Shown here: positions 35,886 through 46,600 of the stretch, piece after piece
How positions within the stretch are numbered: position 1 is the first letter of the stretch
Layout of the letters: each line of letters opens with the position of its first letter
Source: Adiantum capillus-veneris
Taxonomy: Eukaryota; Streptophyta; Polypodiopsida; Polypodiales; Pteridaceae
Length of the DNA stretch: 64,000 bases
Assembly (NCBI GenBank): GCA_014529385.2
Contig: CM043971.1
Coordinates: forward strand, 87,434,840-87,498,839
Reading direction: 5' to 3'
Translations under genes and position numbers: made by a program
Notes under the pieces: generated by a model
What the model saw: the letters and a program-made list of their open reading frames with translations, nothing else
Databases searched by the model: none
Told to the model about the DNA's origin: nothing

Positions 35886-37108
35886 TACAAAGTCTTTGTC
35901 ACATCCATCATCTATCACATCATCGAGGAAAGTATTAGTAAAATCATGATGTAAAATTATCGATTGACCAAATATAAGTGAAAAACTCCACCAATGATGA
36001 TGCAGCAACCATATAATCAAGATTTGAAACAGATAGCTCTTCTATACACGAGTTGGCGAACGATTGCTAAATATCTTTAGACTAATATGACGCTATCTTT
36101 GGACTGTTATGAAGCTATCTTTGGACTGTAATGACGACAATGATAGAGTTTCCTTGAACTAAAGTAATGCTGCTAGCTTTCGTGAGTCTTACACTAGAAG
36201 TAGTGGCAATGATCCCTAAATATCCATTTAATAAAGACAGCATGCTAGTGCTATTGTAATCAAAGCCAAAAAAGCAACTCATGCTATACCGAGAAATATG
36301 GAAGTGCCATTTAGAACCAAACGGTATATTTTCTTAAAATAGCATGAAATAGTGCCAAGTTAAAAATACCACTCTTTCACGATGTGTTGCCAATTGGGGC
36401 CAATGTTTGTAACCGATGTCATGAGGCACCGTAGCTCACAACACTCTAACACACTGAAGGTCTCTGGTACCCAAGCAAAGCTCGCAGCTTTCTACAAATT
36501 GCCTTTGGGAGATCTCATTCTAAATAAAGCAGTTTGCGTGCATATGAGCGCCATGGCTTCGACTTCCGTCTATGGTGGCCTTGCCCTAGAGTGAACCGGA
36601 GAGCTCAATTTAAAATACAATCTGGATTTCAATTTCTTTTCCCAAGCATGCCATCATTATGAAGAGCTTTTCTCGCCGTATCGTGAGCTGCTTCAGCTTT
36701 AAAAATGAAAAATAAATAAATAATATTCAACGGAAGTTGGAACCTTCCCAAGTTCCCAACAGTGCGCCCGATGACTGCCGATACAGAGGACTGCTGATAA
36801 CGCTGGGCTCCTAAGAGTTCAAAATGGGCCTGCAAGACCAGCTGCACGCTATAGTGTTTAACAAAGGCACAACTATATTAAGCGCCAAGACAAAGCTAGC
36901 TACATGCAAAAGCCGAGTGCCAATTTCTAATAGCAAACGCAGCTGTCGCTCACTTGTAGATAAATCAAAGCGTCGCCATCGCCCACTAATACACTAATTA
37001 TATTTAGCAGACCCTCGGTAGTTCTTAAAATAACGCAAAAGGTAGGCAGCGAGCAAAAGCGTTACGGGCTTTCGATATTTTTAGAGCTTTGATTTGTGCT
37101 CACGACGC

Positions 37109-37243
37109 TTAATTACAGTTGCCTATCGAACAGACACTCTCATAGGAGAGATCAACGATTGCACGATTTAGTTCCTCTATACGCTCTGCAATAAACTCCT
37201 TCATGTCGACCGTATGTTGCTCTGCAACTTCTTGCTGCTCCAT
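37109..37243 (-). CDS. short ORF at the expected gag position (44 aa)
   Basis: An ATG at 37243 opens a 44-codon frame beginning MEQQEVAEQH, followed by KEFIAERIEELNRAIVDL, a charged segment likely to be helical. It ends with TAA at 37109-37111. It lies about 480 bp downstream of the primer site, where Gag would start in a complete element. It may be the remnant of a Gag N-terminus or chance. No family is recognised. Confidence 0.25.
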   Translation of the reverse strand: MEQQEVAEQHTVDMKEFIAERIEELNRAIVDLSYESVCSIGNCN

Positions 37244-37722
37244 GTTACAATAATCTACAACATACTTCATCACTCCTAATATTATCTACATACCGTGTTA
37301 CCAGCTGCCTCTTTTGCATGCAAAAACAAGACACCTCTTCTGCAGCGGATACAACAGTTCTGCAATTACGCAAGCATGCACTAACAAGGTTGAAAAATCA
37401 GACGCACATGGCATACATGCCACGAGTATTTCGGGCTTCTGATCATCATCTAGATTTGCTTCCAGCAGCCAACCATTAGAGTTACGAGACGTGCAAGGCA
37501 GACAACCCACGAGCGAGGCTTACACCTGTGCCTAGAGCATACAATCCACTAGGTTATTTGTTGGTTCCATCTTTCATCTCTGTACTTTCACGGTCGTACA
37601 TGAGCAGGAGTGCCTCGCAGCGCTGCCCTTTAAAAGCCATCTCACTAATTTTAAGCAAGCCAAAAAGCTATTAAATTTTGTGTGACAATGCTTTACAAAT
37701 AAACTTATTATCACGACTACTT

Positions 37723-37735
37723 AGCTCTGATACCA
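37723..37735 (-). promoter_or_regulatory. primer binding site of the non-autonomous copia-type element
   Basis: TGGTATCAGAGCT on the minus strand directly abuts the LTR, matching initiator tRNA-Met. Confidence 0.85.
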
Positions 37736-37920
37736 TGTTGAACCGGAGAGAGACAGTGCATGTAGACAAGAGGAGAGAGAGAGAGACGACACCAACATGT
37801 ACAAGCCCCAAAGTGTGTCCAATGACTACACGAGATAAGTTTATATAGAGGGAGAAATAATCACATCACATTGTCCTTAGAGACAGTTCGCGACGTCTAT
37901 CTAGAGACGACAGAGAAACA
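37736..37920 (-). repeat. 5' LTR of the non-autonomous copia-type element (short form)
   Basis: 185 bp. It starts TGTTGAACCGGAGAG and ends GAGAAACA in plus orientation and is followed by the ATTGG duplication. Confidence 0.82.
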
Positions 37921-39975
37921 ATTGGCCCTACTTGAAGAATGTCCATGAAGTTAGAAGCTTCTTGGGACTGTGTTCGTACTATAGGCGGTATGTTCGAAAG
38001 CTTGTAGAGATCGCTACCCCTTTGCATATGTTGACATAGAAAGGAGTCCCTTTCTCGTGGGGAGCTACAAAGGTGACTGCCTTTTAGACATTGAAAGACA
38101 AAATGACTACAAGACCAGTTGTGATTTTGTCGGACTTGCAGAAATCATTTGAAGCATATTGTGATGCTTGTGGTCGTAGTCTGGGTGCGGTCTTAATACA
38201 AGAAGGCCGAGTCATTTATTATGAGAGCTGCTTGTTCTCAAAGCCGGATATGACAACACAAATTTATGAGAAAGAGCTTTTAGTGGTTATCCATGCTCTT
38301 ACTCAGTGGCGGCATTACCTACTCGGAGCGGATTTTACTGTGTTTACAGATCATCAGAGTTTGCGCTACTTCTTGTCACACAAACAGCTTTCGGAAAAGC
38401 AGATGCGATGGGCGAACATCTTGTCACAGTTTCACTTCCAGATTGTCCACGTGCAGGGACAAAAGAATGTGGTGGCAGATGCTTTGTCTCGGAAGCCGTT
38501 GGTTCAGGCTATTTCTGCGATACATCATAGGAGCTTCAAGGATATGGTCGACCAGTATACCACAGATACAGATTTTGCAGACATTTTCACTCGGATACAA
38601 GATGGGGAGACAGTAGCGGAATATTCTCTTCAGGAAGGCTACTTGATGAGAAAAACTATGTTGTGCGTTACACAACCGTTGAGGAAAAAGGTTATGACTA
38701 GATGCCATTGTCCACCTTTTACAGGTCACTGCGGCATTGCTACCACCATGAAGGGGGTAAAGAGATACTTCTATTGGCCAAGACTCAAAAAGCATGTGGA
38801 AGAGTTTGTGTGCAGCTGCTTAGTATGCCAGAAGGTCAGGTTTGATAGGCATAAAGCACAGGGATTGTTACAGCCTTTACCCATACCCACCCGCCCCTGG
38901 GAAAGTATTGCAATGGATTTCATTTTTTATCTCGCCAGGACACAAAGTGGTCACGATGGTATCTGGACTGTTATTGACAAATTTAACAAACAGGCTCATT
39001 TCATTCGAGTGAAGAAAACAGTCAAGCCAGATCACTTAGCGCGACTGTTTGTGGCCCAGATCTTTAGATTACATGGTGCCTGAGACGATTGTCTCTGACA
39101 GAGATTCCAGATTTACGAGTTTGTTTTGGAAGGAAATTTTGGAGAACATTGGCACGCGGTTGCAACTCTCGTCATCGTTTCACCCGCAAACTGATGGGCA
39201 ATCTGAGATTGCCAATTGAGTGGTTCTAGATTTATTGAAGTCTTATATCTCGGATCAAAAGACTCAATGGGAAAAGTATTTACCTTTGGTGGAATTTTCC
39301 TACAATAACACGATACACTTCTCGACAGGGAAGGCGCCATTTGAGATTGTTGAAGGTGCTGTGAAGGCTCCACCCTTCTTAAGCATGAAAGATAATATTT
39401 TTGAAGACGATGAGTACACCCGAGACTTAGATATGGCTTTCGCCAAGGTTCGTGAGACTTTGCAAAATTCTCAAGAACGACAGAAAAAGATAGCTGATCG
39501 TCATCGACGTGACTTGAAATTGAAGGAGAATGATTGGGTGCTCTTATGCTTTGAGAAGGCACGCCTAAGAAAGAAAAAGGGAAAGGAGAGGATTTTTCCA
39601 AAGCTTAGTATGTGATACTATGGCCCTTTCCAGATCACTAAAAGGATAAATGTTGTCTCCTTCCGACTGAAACTGCTTGATACTTGGAAGATTCACAATG
39701 CATTTCATGTGAGTCTTTTGAAACCTTTTAAAGGTGATGTGCCTGATGATGGGGAGCCTGATGAGCAACCCGAAGTGGAAGAAAATGAGGAGATCCTTGT
39801 TCTTGAACAGATTTTGGCACATAAGGATACGAACAATAAAGGTAAAGTCTGAAGGCGATTCTTGGTTAAGTTCAAGAACTATCCTGCATTAGATTCGAAG
39901 TGGATAGAGGAAAAGGACCTAGCAGATACTCCTCAGATTGTGAACCTTTACCTTGAGGCTTTTGGATTAGCATAG
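37921..39975 (+). pseudogene. Gypsy-2 Pol, remainder: RT end, RNase H, integrase, chromodomain
   Basis: After the insertion, RT resumes with NWPYLKNVHEVRSFLGLCSYYRRY. In-frame TAGs near 38036 and 38083 precede a long frame (38091-39083). That frame holds RNase H (FEAYCDACGRSLGAVL, DHQSLRYF, VADALSRK) and integrase: a zinc-binding H2C2-like region around GHCGIATTMKGVKRYF...CLVCQK, then WESIAMDF. A frameshift at 39080 and TAG at 39218 break the catalytic core (SDRDSRFTS, HPQTDGQSEIAN). The C-terminal frame (39220-39615) ends at TGA 39613. The tail carries GPFQITKRI, HNAFHVSLLKPF and a chromodomain-like end (RRFLVKFKNYPALDSKWIEE) near 39850-39915, with TGA at about 39850. The stop is TAG at 39973-39975. 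Confidence 0.85.
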
Positions 39976-40540
39976 TCTACTCCAAATGGAACCCACAATT
40001 CAGCTTGGCCGGAGATCTGGTGCAATGAGATGCACAAGAGGGAGTTACTCCGCTCCTTTGTCAACAGATGCCTCAATTTTGATACTAAAGTCACTGATGT
40101 CTCTTTGAGCTTCAAGGATACCGAAAGCTGACAGTATTCTGTTGTATGACTCTATAAAATGGAATTCCGGATAATGATACTGATTTGTTCTTGACTTCTT
40201 TTAAGTGCAGGAACTGATAGACGAAATGACTGCAGCATTTTGGTCTAATTGATCTCGAATAGACATGGTTGCAATAGGGGTTAGTCAATCGGACATCGAT
40301 GAGATCCCGATTGGATCTAGATGCGATTGCTAGCTACATTGTTGATAACTCATGGTCTAAGATCCGAATGAATAAATGTCCTATGATGTCATGTGATGTG
40401 ACTGTCGATTGGTACATGTGCTAGATGTGTGTTCCTAGTGCATCGGTACTAACAGTCAGTGTCTGCTAAGGCAGTTTATGGCTTTTGTTTGTTTTGCAGG
40501 CATAATTGAGGACGATTACAATGATTTCAAGAGGGGGGTA
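39976..40540 (+). other. Gypsy-2 3' untranslated region and purine tract
   Basis: Non-coding sequence between the Pol stop and the 3' LTR. It ends in the polypurine tract AAGAGGGGGGTA (40529-40540), immediately before TGTCAC. Confidence 0.75.
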
Positions 40541-40674
40541 TGTCACAAAATGGTGACCTGGCAGGCGAGTACACATACACACACACCTATCTGCGGGAAA
40601 CCTTGGCTGAAGATGATGACGTGGCATCAGTACGGACGCTCGAAATTCGCGGCGTGATTCACGGAACCGTACGG

Positions 40675-40677
<3 letters not shown>
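40541..40677 (+). repeat. Gypsy-2 3' LTR, truncated
   Basis: The first 137 bp of the 545-bp LTR are present, with 12 mismatches to 7553-7689 by eye. Homology stops after ACGGGCA and a GA microsatellite follows. Confidence 0.88.

Positions 40678-40678
<1 letters not shown>

Positions 40679-40729
<51 letters not shown>
40679..40729. repeat. (GA)n microsatellite at the LTR breakpoint
   Basis: About 25 GA units replace the rest of the Gypsy-2 3' LTR. Confidence 0.95.
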
Positions 40730-40733
<4 letters not shown>

Positions 40734-41279
40734 CGCAATAACAGATTCAGTTATCTGAAGGAAGATCGCGCTAATTACATGTATAATGACGTCTTTTCAA
40801 GTCCTCCATCTGAATTACAACATAAGCTGTCAAGCCCTCAAAAATGGTAAATTTGCAAGGGACCCAAAATCTCCCAAAAACCCGGTATAAAATTTAAAAG
40901 CCTTAGAGCACGTCTACATTAAATCTCCATCTTAGATGCAAACAAGAGCTTGCTCTTTATAGTCTTACGTCAAATGACCTTGCAACATTGCAAGGAAAAA
41001 GAGCCATTTAAAGCTTTTGCACTCTCTAAATCTACAACCAAGAAGAGGTCATCAAATTTTTCATAAGCTTAAAATTCAATATAATCAAACCTTTCCAATA
41101 AATTGCTAAGCAATAATCTTCTTATTCTAAAGTCGAGCATTTGAAAACAAGGGAAGGCTTGCCTACATACTAATGCTTTCCTCAAGAAAATGGTACAGAA
41201 GCTCTCCATCGGATTGCTCTCCGTGTTTCTTGATTGTCAGCAACTATTGTTGCCTCTTCCATTACTTTCCAGCCTTCTA
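40730..41279. other. non-coding stretch
   Basis: No supported gene or repeat is seen. It would be the 3' flank of the minus-strand transposase-like gene that ends near 41280. Confidence 0.4.
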
Positions 41280-42254
41280 TTATCTTTGAGCAAGCATCAA
41301 AGCTCCACCATGTGTTGTCCTCGGTCTCAACTTCAAGTCCTTGCGTAGAAAGGCCAATTGAAGCTTCTTGTCCTCCAAGTTTACAACTCGAACAACTGCC
41401 AAGCAAAATGATGAAAAGTCTGCACTAGTATTTACAGCCACAATATCTCCTTCTTTTAACCATAGAGGCACAAAGCCAGGTCTTCCAAATCCCAAAAGGT
41501 GTCTGAAAATTGTAGGGTCTTGCATTTTATAAATAACTTGTAGACCTTCAGCTCCTACTGGCATCAAAAAACACTGATGCAAAATATCGCGAACAACTCA
41601 AAGACCCATTGTCTTTTCTGAAAGTGCATTTGAAGATATGACACGCATTCCGGTTTCTTCATGCACTTGGAGAGAAATCAAATCAGTCCCAGAGTTGCAA
41701 TATTCCACAGCTAGAAATACCTGAAGTTTTCCATCATGATCATGAGAAAAAATATTGCATATTTTAGCTACCTGTACTCTCGGAGGTGTTGCTCTATTCT
41801 GTAAAATAACCAAATCATTCAGCTTATACTTTGTACCATCAAGAAAGACCTTGACATAAGAAATTTTATACCTAACACGCACACTACTATCCCACAATAA
41901 GCTCAGTTCCAAAACCTCCCAATCACTCAGCATCTGAATTCTTCTCCTTGATGGACACACAAGAATTCCCTTCTCTTTGATGAACCTAGAACATGGCAAT
42001 GATGGAAAACTCTTTGCTTGCTTAAGAAGATCTGAAGCAATCTTTTCGGAGGATGCTACCAGAATACATGCAATGTGCCAATCATCGCAACCAACTCCAA
42101 CACTTCCACAGGGCTGAATACCTTCAGGTATTTGTAGAAGCTTATGTAATGCACTCGAGAAGCGATCGACTGGAAGCAACCCATCCTTCTCAACATAAAT
42201 TTGATTCTGAACTCTTGTGAAGAGAAGCCTTGCATGATATTGTAAGTAAGTCAT
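41280..42254 (-). pseudogene. C-terminal part of a TNP2-like transposase gene (tentative)
   Basis: A single minus-strand frame runs from about 42254 to 41280, broken only by TGA at 41598-41600, and the protein sense continues across it. It reads like real coding sequence (mixed composition, low repeat content). One part (about 41750-41880; YKLNDLVILQNRATPPRVQVAKI...) has the look of a BAH-like or DUF4216-like beta fold with a substrate-facing V-I-L strand. The upstream part (CDDWHIACILVASS, ADCSRF-like) is not recognised. It follows, on the same strand, the gene part at 47437-48740, and Copia-4 separates the two. I infer that both parts belong to one decayed gene. A diverged host gene is the main alternative. 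Confidence 0.4.
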
Positions 42255-42334
42255 TTTGTTTTTTCGGTTGTTTGTTGAAATGGAGAGGTATGTGGAGACT
42301 TATCATTCATAGTCATAACACCATACAACATCAT

Positions 42335-42526
42335 TGTTGGGGTATAAAGCCCAATGTGGTCGCCCAGGTAAGTGGGCAGGCCGCCAGGTATGTACACATA
42401 TTCTTTTGTAAAAACCTAATAAGAACTCACTATGCTCTACACATTACAGTAGAGCGAGTTCACCATATCGTCGTGCTCTTCATCTCGCACTCTCTCTCGC
42501 GTCGCACTTCCGCTCGTACTCCTTCA
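42335..42526 (+). repeat. Copia-4 5' LTR
   Basis: Same length, ends and sequence class as the Copia-3 LTRs. The primer site TGGTATCAGAGC follows at 42529. Confidence 0.92.
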
Positions 42527-43624
42527 ACTGGTATCAGAGCTCAGATCGAGGCTCGGGGCAGCACTACAGGAGGCTAGAGCCACCAGCTCAGATTGGAGTG
42601 AAATTCAACAGGCGAAGACACGGCCCCAAATCTCGTGGGTGAGTCCGAAGGGCTCGGTGTTGTCAGAATTTCATTCTGAGGTCATCTCGGCCACCGTTCG
42701 GCTTCGACAAAGGTTTGCGCATGCCATTTTTAACTACGTGGTCTCGGCGGGTGCACATCTGACTCTACAAATTTGGGGTTTTCGGCCTACAACTGCAGGT
42801 GCTGAGGATATCGACACTCCTAGAGTGCTGATTTGTGGTTGTCTACACATCGAAGGACGGCTCACAGTTCTTGGAGGCGTGTCACATACGACACGGGCGC
42901 ATCTACACACAGACTATAGGCGACATCCACTAGTTCATCAGGTAGCTTGTGTTTGCTGCTTGATATTCCAAATTTCATCCTGACATTGCAGGTACTTCCA
43001 CATGGGATGTATTGTAGGAGATGATGTATATCTGTTGAGGGTTTGCTGGCTGTGAGTCACGCAACAAACAACCGCAGCAGCGGTTACAGTATACAGTGGG
43101 AAATTTGTGGATGTATGACTTTGTGGGAAGTCTATGTACTGTCAGATTTACTGCAGCCTTTGTTGAGGGTCGAGTGAGGTTTTATTGAGCTGGGGGATTC
43201 TCGAATGTTGAGATCCTTTCGGTGATACAGGTCTTGGAGCGATCCCTCGAGCACCCTTAGATAGGCAGCTAGGATGTATTGACTGTGAGTTAGACAGTTG
43301 GGATTTCATCTTTGCTTTACTGCCACTGAGGCATTGTCACGGTCTATGCTTACAGGATAGTGACAAGACAGTGAGAGACAATACAGGTGCAGGACAGGTT
43401 TACCCGCAGCTTACAGTGTCAGAGAGACAATGTTTTTTGATCTGTTTTTGGTCTGTTTTTTGAGTACACCAGAGCCATTTTACAAAGGAGACTCTGACAA
43501 AATTTATGCAGAATCTGAAGCTTTCTTGGTTCATTTGACAGGTTGATATTGGTTTAGAGGTCAGTTTACAAGGGAAACTCTGCCGAATTTTTCCCAGGAA
43601 AGTAAACCACTGTGAAGCGTAGCT

Positions 43625-46600
43625 ATGGCTGGATCACAGGACACTGCTCTTTACAATATCAAGAAGCTGGATGGAACCAATTTCCCATTGTGGAAGAAGC
43701 AGATTTGGCACGTGTTGGTACAAAAGAAGCAGATAAAACCTATAAAGCTCAAGGGGATAAAACCAGAAGATATGGACGAAGATGAATGGAGAGAAATGGA
43801 TGAATTGGCACTTTCTACCATTATGCTGACTTTGGCAGAAAGCGTTTACTTCAATGTAGCAGACGAGATGTCAGCTCATCAAGCATGGTTAAAGCTGAGT
43901 GATCTTTATGAGAAGCAGAGTGCAGCTTCACAGGTATACTGGCTTAAGAAGCTTGTTGACTTGAAGATAAAAGAAGGGACACCTATGTCCAATCATCTAA
44001 ATGAATTCAACACAATCTATAGTCCGTTGTCAGCTCAATGTGTCAAGTTTGATGAACCTGTTAGAGCTATGTTCCTGTTGATCACATTGCCGGAAAGTTG
44101 GGACACTTTTCGCACAGCTTTGAGTAATTCTGCACCTCCAGATGGTTTGAACATAGCAGGTGTAGAAGGAAGTCTGTTTACTGAAGAAACCAATAGAAAG
44201 ACAATGGACAAAGGCAAAGGAACAGCCTTAGTTGTCAGGGGAAGGACAAAGAAAAGTACGAAGGTGGAAAGAGGAATCAGTCTCGTAGCAAGTCCCGCAG
44301 TGCTAAAGGCAAGAGTGACATAGAATGCTACCATTGTGGCAAGAAGGGTCACATGAAAAGAGACTGCAAAGAATGGAAAGCAGAAAAAGGCAAAGAGAAA
44401 GCTGAAGACCATGGTGAGAAGAACAAGTCCTCAGTGAAGATTCAAGAAATAAATGTGACAAACACTGTTGCAGAGGATGACAGTCTAGTGTCAGGAGACA
44501 TCTACTTCTTGAAGAATACAATGGACTCAGCTCTTCTTATAGAATCTGATGGAAATGCACTGAGTGACTGGATTATAGACTCAGGGGCATCACTTCATGT
44601 GTCTCCAAACAAGGAGTGGTTTACTTCTTATGTGACCACTAAAGATCATGTTCGGCTAGGCAATGGGCAGACATGTGAGATCTTAGGTGTTGGAGATGTT
44701 CAATTGAAGTTTCAGAATGGTTCTTCTTTCACGCTGAATAATGTGAGACATGTTCCCGCAATTACAAAGAGCTTGATCAGCACAGGTTTACTTGATGATG
44801 CTGGCTACGTCACCACTTTTGGACAGAACATGTGGAAGATATCCAAGGGTTCTATGACAGTAGCACATGGAGTAAAGTCTAGAGGACTTTACATGATTTA
44901 TGTATCAAATGTCTCTAAAAATGTAATCAATGTAACCGAGCAGCCGAACGTTTCATTGTGGCATAGCCGGTTAGGACATATGTCCAAGAAGGGAATGGAA
45001 ATCTTGTCTCGTTCTGGTTATTTGCCTGGATTTTCATTTAATGATTTTGAATTCTGTGAACATTGTCTGTATGGTAAGCAAACATAGCAGCCACATAAGC
45101 ATAGAAGCAGTAGAAGAGATACACAGTTGGCACTTCTTCATAGTGATTTGTGTGGACCTATGCCTAACCTATCTCTAGGGGGAGCTTCTTACTTTATGAC
45201 ATTTATAGATGATTACTCGAGGAAAGTATGGTTTTACTTTCTCAAGCACAAGGATGAAGCGTTTAGTGTTTTTAAAACGTTTGTGACACTTGTGGAGAAT
45301 CAGAGTGGCAAGAAGCTTAAATGCTTACGCACTGACAATGGTGGAGAGTATGTTTCAAAGGCCTTTCAGGACTTTTGTGAGTAAAAAGGTATAAAACGTG
45401 AACTTACTGCTCCTTACAATCCTCCTCAAAATGGTGTTGCTGAGAGGATGAATAGGACCATACAAGAGAAGGTCAGAAGTATGTTGTCTAATGCACAGCT
45501 GCCAAATGGGTTTTGGGCTGAAGCTGTATCAACAGCTGTTCATTTTGTAAATAGATCTCCTAGCAAGGTTTTGCAGAAGGATTCAGTGCCAGAGATGGTA
45601 TGGTCAGGCAAAATGCCCTCATACAAGCATCTCAGAGTCTTTGGCTGTGAGGCATATACTCACGTTCCAAAGGAGTTTAGGAACAAACTTGAGCCAAAGA
45701 GTAGAAAGTGAATCTTTCTAGGCTATGGTAATTCTGGTGAGATGGGGTACAGACTTTGGGATCCCGAATCCAGAAAGGTTGTCCGCAGCAATGATGTTCA
45801 CTTTAATGAATCCAAATATCATTCTAAACCAGAGAGGGTTGAGGAGATTAGAAGAGTTGTCTTCCAAGAAGATGAACCTGCACGTGGAAGACAAAATATC
45901 AGGGCTCAAGAGGAGCAAGGACAGGATAGAGTGGAACCACAGGTTGTGGCTGAGCCTGAGCCACCTATTGTGCGTAGATCTGGACGTGTCACGCAACCTC
46001 CTGATAGGTTTGTTCCATCTATGAACTATGTCATGTTGACTGATTGCAATGAGCCTTCATGTTACAAGGAAGCAGTGCAAATGAAGGACTCCGGGAATTG
46101 GCAATTGGCCATGAAATCAGAGATGACAGCTCTACATAAAAACATGACATGGAAGTTAGTTAAATTACCACAGGGCAAAAAGGCTCTACCTTGTAAATGG
46201 GTTTACAGGTATGAGATCACCGCTCATGATAGTCAGCCAAAGTACAAAGCAAGGCTTGTTGCCAAGGGCTTTAAGCAAGAACAGGGCATTGACTTTGATG
46301 AAGTCTTCTCTCCGGTGGTCAAGATGACTACATTGAGATGCTTTCTTGCATTGGTTGCCATATTAGATTTGGTGTTGCACCAAATGGATGTCAAGACAGC
46401 GTTCTTGCATGGTGATTTAGATGTGGAAATTTACATGCAGCAGCCACAAGGGTTTGTTGAGAAAGGCAAGGAAGATTGGGTATGCCAGTTGTTAAAGAGT
46501 CATTATGGCTTAAAACAATCACCGAGGGCATGGTACCATAAATTCCACAAGTTTATGCTTTCTCAAGGCTACAAACGAAGTGAGTTCGATCACTGTCTAT

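Larger units (their letters stand above)
35003..37920 (-). mobile_element. non-autonomous copia-type LTR element
   Basis: The target duplication ATTGG is perfect (34998-35002, 37921-37925). Read on the minus strand, a 185-bp 5' LTR (37920-37736) is followed directly by the primer site TGGTATCAGAGCT (37735-37723), a 2.2-kb internal region and the 3' LTR (35535-35003). There is no reverse transcriptase or integrase. The two LTRs share both ends, but the left one has about 365 extra bp in the middle (about 35105-35470). It interrupts Gypsy-2 reverse transcriptase. Confidence 0.82.
7553..40677 (+). mobile_element. Gypsy-2: chromovirus split by nested insertions
   Basis: The 5' LTR is at 7553-8097, followed by an initiator-Met-type primer site. 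Gag starts at 13787, zinc knuckle and protease lie at 28340-28770, reverse transcriptase at 34306-35002 and 37921-38100, then RNase H, integrase, chromodomain, a polypurine tract (40529-40540) and a truncated 3' LTR (40541-40677). Four elements sit inside it directly: 8146-13761, 13945-27107, 28773-34305 and 35003-37920. Three of these have perfect 5-bp target duplications. Over the 137 bp shared by the two LTRs I count 12 mismatches (about 9%), so this is the oldest layer. Without insertions it would be about 6 kb. Confidence 0.88.

Noticed and set aside
36382-36594. 70-codon frame inside the 35003-37920 element
   Set aside because: It is opposite to the element's orientation, with no motif or conserved start context.
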